The notes: generated by a model from the letters alone, not told the origin. A stretch of DNA of 64,000 nt from Antrihabitans cavernicola (GCF_008297975.1 NZ_VLNY01000003.1:248001-312000); one strand, 5' to 3'; positions 9,701 through 18,574 are shown, counted from the first letter of the stretch. Program-made: numbers and translations.

Positions 9701-10396
9701 ATGGCACGCCTCGACTTCGACGCACTCAATTCCACCATCCGATACCTGATGTTCTCGGTCTTCCAGGTGCAACCGGGCGTTCTCGGCGACGATCGCGAGG
9801 CCGCCATCAAGGAGGCACGCGTCTTCTTCGAAGGCCTCGCCGACAAAGACGTGGTGGTACGCGGGATCTACGACGTGGCGGGTTTGCGCGCCGATGCCGA
9901 CTTCATGATCTGGACGCACGCCGAGAAGATCGAGGATCTGCAGGCTGCGTATTCCGACTTCCGCCGCAGCACGGCTCTGGGTCGCGCGAGCGCGCCGGTG
10001 TGGAGCAACGTGGCGCTGCACCGCCCTGCGGAATTCAACAAGAGCCACCTGCCTGCGTTTCTGACGGGGGAGGAGCCGGGCAACTACATCTGCGTCTACC
10101 CCTTCGTCCGCTCGTACGACTGGTACCTGCTGCCCGACGCCGAGCGCCGCAAGATGCTCGCCGATCACGGCAAGGAGGCTCGCGATTACCCCGATGTGCG
10201 GGCGAACACGGTCAGCTCGTTCGCGCTCGGCGACTACGAATGGATCCTCGCGTTCGAGGCGCCGGAGTTGCATCGGATCGTCGACCTGATGCGCGATCTT
10301 CGCGCGACCGAGGCGAGGCGTCATGTGCGCGAAGAAGTTCCGTTCTTCACAGGTCCACGAGTCGATGTCGAGAAGCTCATCACCGCACTGCCGTAA
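9701..10396 (+). CDS. hemQ: Coproheme decarboxylase (chlorite dismutase-like)
   Basis: A 231-residue protein that performs the last haem step in actinobacteria and firmicutes: oxidative decarboxylation of two propionates of coproheme to give haem b, using hydrogen peroxide. It has the chlorite dismutase-like double ferredoxin fold without the chlorite-decomposing Arg signature. The likely proximal haem ligand is His156 in [15 protein letters not shown]; the [12 protein letters not shown] segment is also typical. The ATG lies 4 bp behind hemY. A perfect 22-bp inverted repeat follows its stop and probably ends transcription. Confidence 0.96.
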   Translation: MARLDFDALNSTIRYLMFSVFQVQPGVLGDDREAAIKEARVFFEGLADKDVVVRGIYDVAGLRADADFMIWTHAEKIEDLQAAYSDFRRSTALGRASAPVWSNVALHRPAEFNKSHLPAFLTGEEPGNYICVYPFVRSYDWYLLPDAERRKMLADHGKEARDYPDVRANTVSSFALGDYEWILAFEAPELHRIVDLMRDLRATEARRHVREEVPFFTGPRVDVEKLITALP

Positions 10397-10421
10397 CTAA
10401 CGCACTGCCGTAGTCGTTCCC

Positions 10422-10472
10422 GGGTGAATGTACCTTTCGTTCGATCTGAGCGAACGAAAGGTACATTCACCC
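10422..10472. terminator. 22-bp perfect inverted repeat between hemQ and msrB
   Basis: The arms at 10422-10443 and 10451-10472 are exact reverse complements over 22 bp, with a 7-nt loop (ATCTGAG). The arm begins GGGTGAATGTACCTTTCG. It lies between the converging ends of hemQ and msrB, the place for a bidirectional terminator. There is no T-tract on either side, as is common in actinobacterial terminators. The length and perfection exceed what termination needs. Confidence 0.7.
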
Positions 10473-10509
10473 AGGTCAGGGGCCGGCAGACGTAGGCGTG
10501 CGGGGAGCG

Positions 10510-10929
10510 CTACTCCTTCGGTCGCAACGTCAAACTGATGCTGTTGATGCAGTAGCGCTGATCGGTCGGGGTGTCGTAGCCCTCACCTTCGAAGACGTGG
10601 CCGAGGTGGCTCTTGCAGTTGGCGCACACGACCTCGACACGCTTCATGCCCATCGACCGGTCTTCGTGAAGGATCACGGCGTCGGTGTCCTTCGGGTCGA
10701 AGAACGACGGCCAGCCACAGTGCGATTCGAACTTCTCCGAGCTGCGGAACAACTCGGCGCCACAGGCGCGGCAAGCGTAGACGCCTTCGGTTTTGGTATC
10801 GGTGTATTCACCGGTGAACGGCCGTTCGGTGCCTGCCTTGCGGAGTACCGCGTACTCGTCGGGCGTGAGGCGCTCGCGCCACTGGTCCTCGGTGATCTGG
10901 TCTGCGGGAGTGTTCTCCAGGGAACTCAT
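10510..10929 (-). CDS. msrB: Peptide-methionine (R)-S-oxide reductase
   Basis: It reduces methionine-R-sulfoxide in proteins, repairing oxidative damage in the cytosol with thioredoxin as electron donor. At 139 residues it is a single SelR domain. Structural zinc is held by Cys53/Cys56 and Cys102/Cys105. The catalytic Cys127 sits in RYCINS, and Cys71 in HCGWPSF is available as a partner. It is the last gene of a minus-strand run (ribD-like, exported hydrolase, aftC, msrB) with gaps of 22-44 bp, the order of Rv2671-Rv2674. Confidence 0.97.
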   Translation of the reverse strand: MSSLENTPADQITEDQWRERLTPDEYAVLRKAGTERPFTGEYTDTKTEGVYACRACGAELFRSSEKFESHCGWPSFFDPKDTDAVILHEDRSMGMKRVEVVCANCKSHLGHVFEGEGYDTPTDQRYCINSISLTLRPKE

Positions 10930-10964
10930 GCCTCCACGCTAATACGTCGTCGCGTAATGCGTGC

Positions 10965-12224
10965 TCAGGACCGCGCGGGCACCCGTTCGGGCTCAGCGTC
11001 CCTCAGGAATGCGGGGTCGATTCCCGACTCCAGCCTGCCCTCGCGTTTCGCGACGAGATAGCGATCCACCAGAACGGCGCACACCACGATCAGCAGCAGA
11101 CTCCAGCCGAACGTGATCTTCATGTACTCCGCCCACCGACCCATGGTCGGGAATCTGTTGGACAACCACTGGTCGTACGACAGGAATCCGTAGATCGCCA
11201 GCCACGCAGGCCAGTTCCGCAGCACCGAGTTTCGAAGCACCACCGTCATCAGCATGGGGAACAGGAACATCGAGTAGTACATCTGGCCAAGCGAGCTGAG
11301 CAGGAACTGCGCAGTCATCAGGACGCCCGACGCGGTGGTGACGAAGAACAGCTCGTCGTCGCGGTAGTAGCGATACAGCAGCCAGAGCGAGACCAGCACG
11401 ATGATGCCGAACAGCACTCGCATGAACCACACCAGACCGTCGGGAAGGCCGTAGTACAAGCCGTTTCCGACGATCGTGCTGTTGAAGTAGTCGCGCGACT
11501 CGCTCAAGTAGGGCGCGGTGTGATGGATGAAGTCCATCGGGTCGGCCGAGAGCGGCCATGCGATGAGCGTCAGCACGACGGGAACACCGATTGCCGTGAT
11601 GAAGACCTTCCATTGCCCGCGAACCAGCGCGATCAACAGCAGCGGAGCGAGGATCGGTTTCACTGCGAGCGTGAGGCCCATCGCCACACCCGCCCACAGG
11701 TCACGCCGCGAGAGCAACAACATGATGAATCCGACTTCGCCGAGCAGGACGAGGCCGTTGACGTTGGTGAAGACCAACGTGTTGGTGACAGTCTCCGACA
11801 TGAACATCGTGAGCAATAGAATCGGCGCCGCGATCGACGACAGCGTGAATTTGAACAACCGCAGCAGCAGGTATCCCGCGATGATGATCGCGATCGCGTT
11901 GATCGCGATGAAGCACCACCGCGACTTCTCCGGGTCGATGATTGCGATCGGCGAGAACAGCAATGTGGCGCTGGGCGCGTAGAGGTAGTGCGGGTCGACG
12001 TAGTCGAAGTTGGTGTCGTAGACGGGCTTGTGATTCAGAAAGGCAAGGGCGGCGCGATAAACAGGGGAGTAGTCGTCGGTGATGTAGCCGTTCACGGCCT
12101 TGACCACCACTCGCTGCAGCACGGTCAGGATGGCGATAGGCCACAGTGCGTACTTGATCACGTCGCTGGCAGATCGCCCCGTGCGCGGCTCGAGCTGTCT
12201 AAGGAACACTGGGGCACGGTACAC
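10965..12224 (-). CDS. aftC: Alpha-(1->3)-arabinofuranosyltransferase AftC (GT87)
   Basis: A 419-residue polytopic GT-C enzyme that introduces alpha-1,3 branches into the arabinan of arabinogalactan and lipoarabinomannan, using decaprenylphosphoryl-arabinose at the outer face of the membrane. I recognise it by extensive similarity to M. tuberculosis AftC (Rv2673), including NGYITDDYSPVYRA with its Asp pair near residue 50, FDYVDPHYLYAP, and TVTNTLVFTNVNGLVLL. About ten transmembrane segments are visible. It starts at a GTG. The gene indicates an arabinogalactan-mycolate cell wall. It lies between the exported hydrolase and msrB, as in mycobacteria. Confidence 0.95.
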   Translation of the reverse strand: MYRAPVFLRQLEPRTGRSASDVIKYALWPIAILTVLQRVVVKAVNGYITDDYSPVYRAALAFLNHKPVYDTNFDYVDPHYLYAPSATLLFSPIAIIDPEKSRWCFIAINAIAIIIAGYLLLRLFKFTLSSIAAPILLLTMFMSETVTNTLVFTNVNGLVLLGEVGFIMLLLSRRDLWAGVAMGLTLAVKPILAPLLLIALVRGQWKVFITAIGVPVVLTLIAWPLSADPMDFIHHTAPYLSESRDYFNSTIVGNGLYYGLPDGLVWFMRVLFGIIVLVSLWLLYRYYRDDELFFVTTASGVLMTAQFLLSSLGQMYYSMFLFPMLMTVVLRNSVLRNWPAWLAIYGFLSYDQWLSNRFPTMGRWAEYMKITFGWSLLLIVVCAVLVDRYLVAKREGRLESGIDPAFLRDAEPERVPARS

Positions 12225-12268
12225 CGGCCGAGTCCTTTCGCCGTGTGGACACCCCGGTCACCAGCACT

Positions 12269-13834
12269 TCACGCAGGACACACCGTTCCGTTCGGCGGCA
12301 GCTTGCCGGTGTCGGCATACGCAACGGCCGCTGCCTGGGCGCAGCCGGAATGCGCGAGCGTCGGATGGCCCCAGCCCTGCCAATTGACCGTCGACGGGCG
12401 ACCACCGGCCCCCGACACCGCACCTGTCGCCGAACCGAGCCCCGCATTGCCCGCAACGGGATCTGCCGCGCCACTGAGCGCCAATACCGGAATCTTCAGG
12501 TTCGTCACTCCTGCGGGTGAGGGTGCGACGGGCCACGCGGTGCAGGCGAGCATGCTGGTTGCGGCCTGCTTGCCGAAGACCGGATAGAGCCGATCCCACT
12601 TCTCCTGCAACTCACGGACGCGCTGCTGCGCGGGCCACTGCTGACCGTCGCTGCACCGAGCTATGAACTGTCCGTCGCTCCCGATCGCGGCCTCCTGCGA
12701 TGCGATCAACGCCGAAAGGGCTGCTGTGTCACCCGTACCCGCCGACGACAATGCATCCGACAAGGCCCGCAGCTGGTTCTGCTGATCGGCGCGCGGCGAG
12801 CCGAGGAAGCCGTACAGGGCCGTCAGCAGCGCATTCGACGAGATCGGCCCCAGTCCGCCGTTCCCGGCGCGCTTGATCAGATCGATGATCGCCCCGTGCG
12901 GATCCGGGCCGAGCGAACATTTCAGGCCGACGCAGCGGGCTGAGAATGCCGCGACGGCGGCCTCCGCACCCTGCACCCGTTGCTCGGTGATCGTCGTGGC
13001 GTCCATGTTGACCCCCGGTGGGGAATCCATGATCAGGCGGCCGACGTGGGTCGGGTACTTCGCCGCGTAGGCGAGGGCGACGTTGGTGCCGTTGCCGGTG
13101 CCGATGATGCCCAGGCTGTCGACCTGCCAGACCAAGCGCAGCTGCTCGAGGTCGTCGGCGGCGTGGGGTGCATCGAACGCCAGCTCCTGCGGCTGCAGAA
13201 AGTCTTTGCAGGCAATCGTCGCCTTCTCGCTGAACGCGGCGAGGGCGGTGACGGCATCGGGATACTCCATCGTGAACTCGGCGTTGTCGGCCAACGCGCG
13301 GCGCGTATCGGCCGGAATGCAGTCGATCGGTGTCGACGTGCCGATGCCGCGCCTGTCGACGGCGACTATCGGGCGAGCGGCGAGCAGGCCGCCGGCGGGT
13401 GCGGCGGCGAGTCCCGCCAGGGTCGCGGTGGACGAACGATCCGAGCCCGACGTCAACACCAACGGCGCCGCATCGAGGGGCGTCTGGGGGAGACGGGCGC
13501 GGAGAGCGCCGACGTTGAAGGTGCCGTAGATGGCCCCGGACGAATCGACGGGCGCAGGAAAGTCGGCGCATTCCAGGATCAGGCCGTTGGGGCCTGCACC
13601 GAGTCCGAGCGAGTCCAAAGTCGTTCGCGTGCAGTCACGCCACGCCAGATCGCCCTTCGGCTTCGCGAGGGCGGGCAATTTGTCCGCAGCGTTGGGTGTG
13701 GTGGTTCCCGCAGACCCGCTACCCGGACTTTGCTGCTCGACCGCAACCCCCGGTCGTTCGGATGGACCGGCACCGCACGCGGAGCAGACCGCGACAACTA
13801 TCGAGATGGCGGCCGCCAACCGTGTCCAGCGCAT
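12269..13834 (-). CDS. Exported TAP-like alpha/beta hydrolase with degenerate nucleophile elbow
   Basis: A 521-residue relative of the Rv2672/SlpD-type proteases. The N-terminus is a signal peptide ending ...VVAVCSACGAG; the Cys suggests a lipoprotein, but the lipobox is not canonical. The alpha/beta hydrolase core runs from about 110 and the C-terminal TAP-like domain covers about 410-520. The acid Asp (SGAADPVAG) and base His (GWGHPTLAHSG) are present. Where the GxSxG elbow should be, the protein reads IIGTGNGTNVALAYA, with no Ser; the DNA is unambiguous and the frame intact. It may therefore be inactive or use different chemistry. The gene sits 22 bp after the ribD-like gene and 44 bp before aftC, so it is probably co-transcribed with envelope synthesis. 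Confidence 0.85.
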   Translation of the reverse strand: MRWTRLAAAISIVVAVCSACGAGPSERPGVAVEQQSPGSGSAGTTTPNAADKLPALAKPKGDLAWRDCTRTTLDSLGLGAGPNGLILECADFPAPVDSSGAIYGTFNVGALRARLPQTPLDAAPLVLTSGSDRSSTATLAGLAAAPAGGLLAARPIVAVDRRGIGTSTPIDCIPADTRRALADNAEFTMEYPDAVTALAAFSEKATIACKDFLQPQELAFDAPHAADDLEQLRLVWQVDSLGIIGTGNGTNVALAYAAKYPTHVGRLIMDSPPGVNMDATTITEQRVQGAEAAVAAFSARCVGLKCSLGPDPHGAIIDLIKRAGNGGLGPISSNALLTALYGFLGSPRADQQNQLRALSDALSSAGTGDTAALSALIASQEAAIGSDGQFIARCSDGQQWPAQQRVRELQEKWDRLYPVFGKQAATSMLACTAWPVAPSPAGVTNLKIPVLALSGAADPVAGNAGLGSATGAVSGAGGRPSTVNWQGWGHPTLAHSGCAQAAAVAYADTGKLPPNGTVCPA

Positions 13835-13856
13835 GCTGCACAGCCTGCCAGGTTCG

Positions 13857-14621
13857 TCAGCGCTGCCGAGCGCGCACCCATCGGGTCAGCACGGTGCCGT
13901 CGCCGTCGATCAGCATGTGGCCTCGCGTCATCGCGTTGCGTAGGCCGCGCGCGGAGTGTGCGATTCTGCTGCTCGAGCCGCCGACGAGCACCGGCGACGT
14001 GGTCAGGCACAGCTCGTCGACCGCGTCGTCGTCGATGAGTTGACCGAAGATGCCCGGACCGCCTTCGCACAGAACCCGGGCGAGTCCCTCGGCGGCGAGC
14101 GCGCCGAGCAATGCATCGGTCGGAACCGAATCGGTGCCCAGTTCCAGCACTCGGGCACCGGCTGCGGTGAGTCGGTCTTTGCGCTGGGCCTGCGCACCGG
14201 AAGTGGTGAGAATCAACGGCGGCACCTCGGTGTCGGTGAACAACCGCGACGACGCATCGATGGACGCGCTCGCAGACACCACGGCGACCGGAGGAACGGC
14301 CGCCCGACCTGCGACGAGGCGTCGCCGTCTCGTCGCATCGTCGACGCGCACTCCACCGTAGTTCTCGGCGCGCACGGTGCCCGCGCCGACCAGAACGACG
14401 TCGGCCAGCTCCCTCAGTACGCCGAAAACCTTTTTGTCCGAAGGTGTTCCGAGTCCGCCCGATGCGCCGTCGACAGATACCGCGCCGTCGATGCTCGATA
14501 CGAAGTTCACCCGAATCCACGGGGCCGCGAGGTCGGCGGGATACGCATAGAGGCCCAGCAGGTCGGTGTGGCCGATGTCCGCCTGATCTGTGAGGTAGGT
14601 CGCATTATCGATATGCTGCAC
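13857..14621 (-). CDS. Pyrimidine reductase family protein (RibD C-terminal-like)
   Basis: A 254-residue single-domain protein of the RibD C-terminal/dihydrofolate-reductase fold. It has NFVSSIDGAVS, the SDKKVFGVLRELADVVLVGAGTVR-type NADPH region, and LCEGGPGIFGQLI, all conserved in riboflavin-type reductases. The deaminase half of a bifunctional RibD is absent. The syntenic M. tuberculosis gene is Rv2671, reported to have dihydrofolate reductase activity, so true function in riboflavin synthesis is doubtful. It is divergent from zapE across 35 bp and heads a minus-strand run with the exported hydrolase, aftC and msrB. Confidence 0.9.
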   Translation of the reverse strand: MQHIDNATYLTDQADIGHTDLLGLYAYPADLAAPWIRVNFVSSIDGAVSVDGASGGLGTPSDKKVFGVLRELADVVLVGAGTVRAENYGGVRVDDATRRRRLVAGRAAVPPVAVVSASASIDASSRLFTDTEVPPLILTTSGAQAQRKDRLTAAGARVLELGTDSVPTDALLGALAAEGLARVLCEGGPGIFGQLIDDDAVDELCLTTSPVLVGGSSSRIAHSARGLRNAMTRGHMLIDGDGTVLTRWVRARQR

Positions 14622-14656
14622 AGATCCGATAAGACCACGTCGTTAGGGTTGCGCGC

Positions 14657-15670
14657 ATGCCCGCACGTCTCGTCGATCGCAGTCCGGTGGTTCCGGCTGA
14701 CCAACTGGTCGCACAAATGGTTCCGCCGCCCATGTTCGACGATGTCAGCTTCGCGTCCTACATCCCCGATCCCAACGAGCCGAGTCAGGCCGAAGCCGTC
14801 CGTAAGGCGGAGGCGTTCGCCGAGAAGGTCGGCAAGATTCGCCAGGGCAAGCGCGGCCTGTTCGGCAAGCGCACGCCGTCGATCGGCGCGGGTCTGTATC
14901 TGGACGGCGGATTCGGTGTCGGCAAGACCCACCTGCTCGCGTCGATCTATCACCGGGTGGCCGAGCCGAAGTCGTTCGGCACCTTCGTCGAACTGACTCA
15001 CGTGGTCGGCGCGCTCGGCTTCAACAAGGCCGTGGAGGAGTTCTCGGCGAACAGCATCCTGTGTATCGACGAATTCGAGCTCGACGACCCGGGCGACACC
15101 ATGCTGGTGTCGCGACTGTTGACGGAGCTGTCCGATCGCGGTGTGTCGATCGCTGCGACATCGAACACCCTGCCCGGCCAGCTGGGGGAGGGCCGCTTCG
15201 CGGCACAGGACTTCATGCGGGAGATCAAGAAGCTCGGTTCGATCTTCGAGTCGATCCGCGTCGACGGTCCCGACTACCGGCACCGCGATCTACCGCCGGC
15301 GCCGGAGCCGATTTCCGATACCGAACTGGAAGCCCGCGCCGCCGCCGTTCCCGGTGCCACGCTCGACAACTTCGACGCGCTGTGCGAGCACTTGAGCACT
15401 CTGCACCCGTCGCGCTACGGCAAGTTGCTGGACGGCGTCGCGTCCGTGTTCATCGAGAACGTGCATGCGGTGAAGGATCAGGCGGTGGCGTTGCGTTTCG
15501 TAGTGTTCGCCGACCGGTTGTACGACGCGAGCATCTCGGTGACGGTGTCCGGAGCGAAGCTCGACGAGATCTTCACCCAAGAGATGCTCGACGGTGGCTA
15601 CCGCAAGAAATATCTGCGTGCGACGTCGAGACTGCTGGCGCTGTCCCGCTTCGAGGTCCCGAGCTCCTAA
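14657..15670 (+). CDS. zapE: Cell division protein ZapE (AFG1-like ATPase)
   Basis: A 337-residue P-loop ATPase of the AFG1/ZapE family, linked to Z-ring stability in Gammaproteobacteria and to membrane-protein quality control in mitochondria; its role in actinobacteria is not settled. Walker A is GGFGVGKT (84-91), Walker B is ILCIDEFEL near 135-143, and a sensor-like SIAATSNTLPGQLGEG segment follows. The C-terminal FRYDRLYDA-type segment is present as VVFADRLYDASI. Its stop overlaps that of the convergent GNAT gene by 4 bp. Rv2670c is the syntenic gene. Confidence 0.93.
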   Translation: MPARLVDRSPVVPADQLVAQMVPPPMFDDVSFASYIPDPNEPSQAEAVRKAEAFAEKVGKIRQGKRGLFGKRTPSIGAGLYLDGGFGVGKTHLLASIYHRVAEPKSFGTFVELTHVVGALGFNKAVEEFSANSILCIDEFELDDPGDTMLVSRLLTELSDRGVSIAATSNTLPGQLGEGRFAAQDFMREIKKLGSIFESIRVDGPDYRHRDLPPAPEPISDTELEARAAAVPGATLDNFDALCEHLSTLHPSRYGKLLDGVASVFIENVHAVKDQAVALRFVVFADRLYDASISVTVSGAKLDEIFTQEMLDGGYRKKYLRATSRLLALSRFEVPSS

Positions 15671-16206
15671 AGGTGTTTCTGCATCACGAAGTCGTGATGG
15701 ATCTGTGAACCCACCTGAAACGTCTTGGTACCGACCTTCTCGAAGCCGCTCTTCTCGTAGAACCGCTGCGCTCGCGCATTGTGCTGGTTGACGCCGAGCC
15801 ACACCCCCGGGTAGTCGTTGTCGCGCGCGTAGGCGACCGACGCATCCATGAGGGCGGTCGACACGCCGGTTCCGTGCTGGCCGGGGAGTACGTACATCTT
15901 GCTGATCTCGAGGATCGGCCGCACCGTCAGCACGGCGGCGACGTCGGGATCGGCCGGCTCGCCCTCCAGCAGCATCGCGTAGCCGACTATCCGGTCGACG
16001 TTGGTCGCCTTCAAGACCGTGCGGCTGGGATCGGAGAGGTACTCGCCGAACCGCTCGAACGAGAGCACCTCGTCGACGAAGGCTTCGATGTCCTCGGCCG
16101 ACGAGCCGGGCGGGCAGGCCAATGGAAACGTTGCGGCTGCAACGTCGCTGAGTGCCTCGGCATCCCAGAGACCAGCGCGGCTCACGTCGACGGCGACGGT
16201 GTTCAT
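15667..16206 (-). CDS. GNAT family N-acetyltransferase
   Basis: A 179-residue acetyl-CoA-dependent acetyltransferase of one GNAT domain. Motif A is recognisable as LEISKMYVLPGQHGTGVSTALM (acetyl-CoA pyrophosphate loop QHGTG, about 122-126), and motif B contains VNQHNARAQRFYEKSGF. The substrate cannot be inferred; small amines and protein N-termini are both possible. It is divergent from zwf across 194 bp and converges on zapE with a 4-bp overlap. Confidence 0.9.
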   Translation of the reverse strand: MNTVAVDVSRAGLWDAEALSDVAAATFPLACPPGSSAEDIEAFVDEVLSFERFGEYLSDPSRTVLKATNVDRIVGYAMLLEGEPADPDVAAVLTVRPILEISKMYVLPGQHGTGVSTALMDASVAYARDNDYPGVWLGVNQHNARAQRFYEKSGFEKVGTKTFQVGSQIHHDFVMQKHL

Positions 16207-16400
16207 TCTGTTAGTAGACCACGCGATTCATCGGAAAACCGTTATCCACAGAGTTGCGAGCCTGATGAAATGCTGGTCCAGGAGTTTGCTGGCTTCCCGA
16301 AAGTGGTTGCACAGTCAACTTGTTGCCGCTGATGAAGTGCGCATTTCGGGCGTCCGCGCGTTGCGGTTGCGAATGCCCGCAGGTTTGCGACGATCATGTC
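16207..16400. other. Intergenic region between GNAT gene and zwf
   Basis: 194 bp holding the divergent promoters of the two genes. It contains one DnaA-box-like TTATCCACA (16242-16250). I see no convincing coding frame, hairpin or paired -35/-10. The stretch 16260-16380 is less GC-rich than the genes around it; its origin is unclear. Confidence 0.5.
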
Positions 16401-17846
16401 GTGACCGAACCCGCGACGAGTCGTCCGCACGTGATCGTTCTCTTCGGAGCCACCGGCGATCTGGCACGACGAAAGCTGTTGCCGGGCCTGTTTCATATCA
16501 CCGCGTCCAAGCTGGCACCCGAATGTCGGATCGTCGGAACGTCACTCGACGATCTCGGCGACTCCGGATTCGCCGCGCTGGCACGTGCGGCGTGCGACGA
16601 ATTCTCGACCAGGGTGATCGACCCCGGTGGTTGGGCGGAATTCGAGAAGCGGTTGCACTACGTCCCGCAGAGCGCCGGTGCGGCTGCCCTCGCTGCTGCG
16701 GTTCGCGAACAACAGGCCGAACTCGGCGACGACGTCGAGCTGCTGCACTACCTCAGCGTTCCGCCGAAAGCCGCTGTCGCAGTGGTGCGTACGCTCGCCG
16801 AGGCTGATCTGGTTGCGCATTCCCGAATCATCATGGAAAAGCCGTTCGGTACCGACCTGGCCAGCGCGACCGCGCTCAACGCGACGATCCGCGAGACGTT
16901 CGCCGAAGATCAGATCTTCCGCATCGACCATTTTCTCGGCAAGGAACCCGCGCTCAACGTCCTCGCGATGCGATTCGCCAACGGATTGTTCGAGCCGATC
17001 TGGAACAGGACGTTCATCGATCACGTCCAGATCGACGTTCCCGAGCTGCTGAGTGTGCAGGGTCGAGCCGAATTTTATGAATCGACAGGCGCTTTCAGAG
17101 ATATGGTGGTCACCCATCTGTTCCAGATCCTGGCGTTCACGGCGATGGAGCCGCCGACCGACTTGACTCCGGCGGCGATCAGCGAGGCGAAGAACAAGGT
17201 GTTCCGGTCGATGCTGCCGATCGACCCCGCGAACGTCGTGCGCGGGCAGTACCGCGGCTACCGCAACGAACCGGGTGTGTCGACCGAGTCGGAGACCGAG
17301 ACGTTCGTCGCGTTGCGGTGCGACATCGACAACTGGCGTTGGGCGGGGGTGCCGTTCTACCTGCGCACCGGGAAATGTCTTGCGGAGGGCCAACGCATCA
17401 TCTCGATCGCGTTTCGGCAGCCGCCGAAGAGCATGTTCGCCGAGGAATCGGGCGTCGGTGCCGAAGGCCCCGACCACCTGACGTTCGATCTTGCGGACGC
17501 GTCGAAGGTTTCACTGTCGTTCTACGGCAAGCGCCCTGGACCAGGTATGCGTCTGGACAAGTTGAGTCTGCAGTTCGGGTTGTACGAGACGGACACGGCA
17601 AAGGATGTACTCGAGGCGTACGAGCGGTTGATACTCGACGCCATGCACGGCGATCACACGCTGTTCACCACCTCGGAGGGCATCGAGCGTTTGTGGGAGG
17701 TGTCGGCGCCGTTGCTGGCCGACCCGCCGCCGGTCAAGAGTTACGAACCAGGATCGTGGGGTCCCAATGCAATCCACCAACTCGTCGCTCCCAACGCCTG
17801 GCGGCTCCCCTTCGAGCGAGCCTGGCGTGGCATCGAAGCGCAGTAG
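16401..17846 (+). CDS. zwf: Glucose-6-phosphate 1-dehydrogenase
   Basis: A 481-residue enzyme oxidising glucose-6-phosphate to 6-phosphogluconolactone with NADP+, the entry of the oxidative pentose phosphate pathway. The Rossmann motif GATGDLARRKLLP starts at residue 16 and the active-site peptide RIDHFLGKE is at 174-182 with catalytic His177. The start is a GTG (16401). In actinobacteria the main zwf normally lies in a tal-tkt-opcA operon. This copy stands apart and is followed by an overlapping potassium channel gene, so it may be a paralogue with different control or cofactor preference; that is inference. Confidence 0.94.
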   Translation: MTEPATSRPHVIVLFGATGDLARRKLLPGLFHITASKLAPECRIVGTSLDDLGDSGFAALARAACDEFSTRVIDPGGWAEFEKRLHYVPQSAGAAALAAAVREQQAELGDDVELLHYLSVPPKAAVAVVRTLAEADLVAHSRIIMEKPFGTDLASATALNATIRETFAEDQIFRIDHFLGKEPALNVLAMRFANGLFEPIWNRTFIDHVQIDVPELLSVQGRAEFYESTGAFRDMVVTHLFQILAFTAMEPPTDLTPAAISEAKNKVFRSMLPIDPANVVRGQYRGYRNEPGVSTESETETFVALRCDIDNWRWAGVPFYLRTGKCLAEGQRIISIAFRQPPKSMFAEESGVGAEGPDHLTFDLADASKVSLSFYGKRPGPGMRLDKLSLQFGLYETDTAKDVLEAYERLILDAMHGDHTLFTTSEGIERLWEVSAPLLADPPPVKSYEPGSWGPNAIHQLVAPNAWRLPFERAWRGIEAQ

Positions 17847-18567
17847 ACCACTGCTGCCCGAATGGGCGCACCACGCCGACTGGCCGCTGACAGGCGCCGC
17901 CGTCGCGTTCCTGATCGCCTACGCGTATTCCGTTCTGGCGCAACCGCATGGGTCGGCGCGCACGGTGACCGACGCGATCCTGTGGCTGACCTGGCTGTGC
18001 TTCGCGCTCGACTACGTGGTTCGCCTCTATCGCGCCGAGAATCGCCTGCGTTGGTTTCTGTACAACCTGCACGAGTTCGTGATCGTTGCGCTACCGATGT
18101 TGCGTCCATTGCGGCTGCTGCGGCTGGTCACGTTGATCAGTGCGTTCCAGCGGTCGGTCGGCGGTGCCCTCCGGGGCCGCGTGGTCGCGTACGCGTGCGG
18201 TGGTTCCGCGTTGCTGGTGTTCGTCGCCGCGCTGGCAGTGCTGGAGGCCGAGCGGGTCGATCCGAGCGCCACCATCACCCGCTTTCCCGACGCATTGTGG
18301 TGGGCCGCAGCAACAGTCACCACCGTCGGCTACGGCGACTATTCGCCGGTCACCACCACCGGCAGGGTGATCGCCGTCGGGCTGATGATTGCGGGCATCG
18401 CGTTGCTCGGTGTAGTGACCGCCACCCTTGCCTCCTGGTTGGCGCAACGAGTCGCCGCCGACGACGCGCAATCACAGTTGGCGACCCGCGAACACGTCGA
18501 CGCGCTGACCGCCGAGATCGTCGCGCTTCGTGCGGAACTGCGTCAGCTCGGAGAGCGAATGCAGTAG
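17827..18567 (+). CDS. Voltage-gated-type potassium channel (six transmembrane segments)
   Basis: A 246-residue ion channel. Segments S1-S4 occupy about residues 15-120, with a charged S4-like stretch RPLRLLRLVTLISAFQR. S5, a pore helix and S6 follow, and the selectivity filter TTVGYGD is at 165-171. The tail (about 210-246) is predicted to form a coiled coil (DDAQSQLATREHVDALTAEIVALRAEL), likely for tetramer assembly; there is no RCK domain. I chose the GTG at 17827, which overlaps zwf by 20 bp. An in-frame ATG at 17767 would add 20 residues and an 80-bp overlap. Translation is likely coupled to zwf. It converges on the STAND-WD40 gene with a 7-bp gap. Confidence 0.9.
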   Translation: MASKRSRPLLPEWAHHADWPLTGAAVAFLIAYAYSVLAQPHGSARTVTDAILWLTWLCFALDYVVRLYRAENRLRWFLYNLHEFVIVALPMLRPLRLLRLVTLISAFQRSVGGALRGRVVAYACGGSALLVFVAALAVLEAERVDPSATITRFPDALWWAAATVTTVGYGDYSPVTTTGRVIAVGLMIAGIALLGVVTATLASWLAQRVAADDAQSQLATREHVDALTAEIVALRAELRQLGERMQ

Positions 18568-18574
18568 CGCTGTT

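Noticed and set aside
16242-16496. Small minus-strand open frame within the GNAT-zwf intergenic region and the zwf 5' end
   Set aside because: Overlaps the zwf start, has no ribosome-binding site and no recognisable composition.
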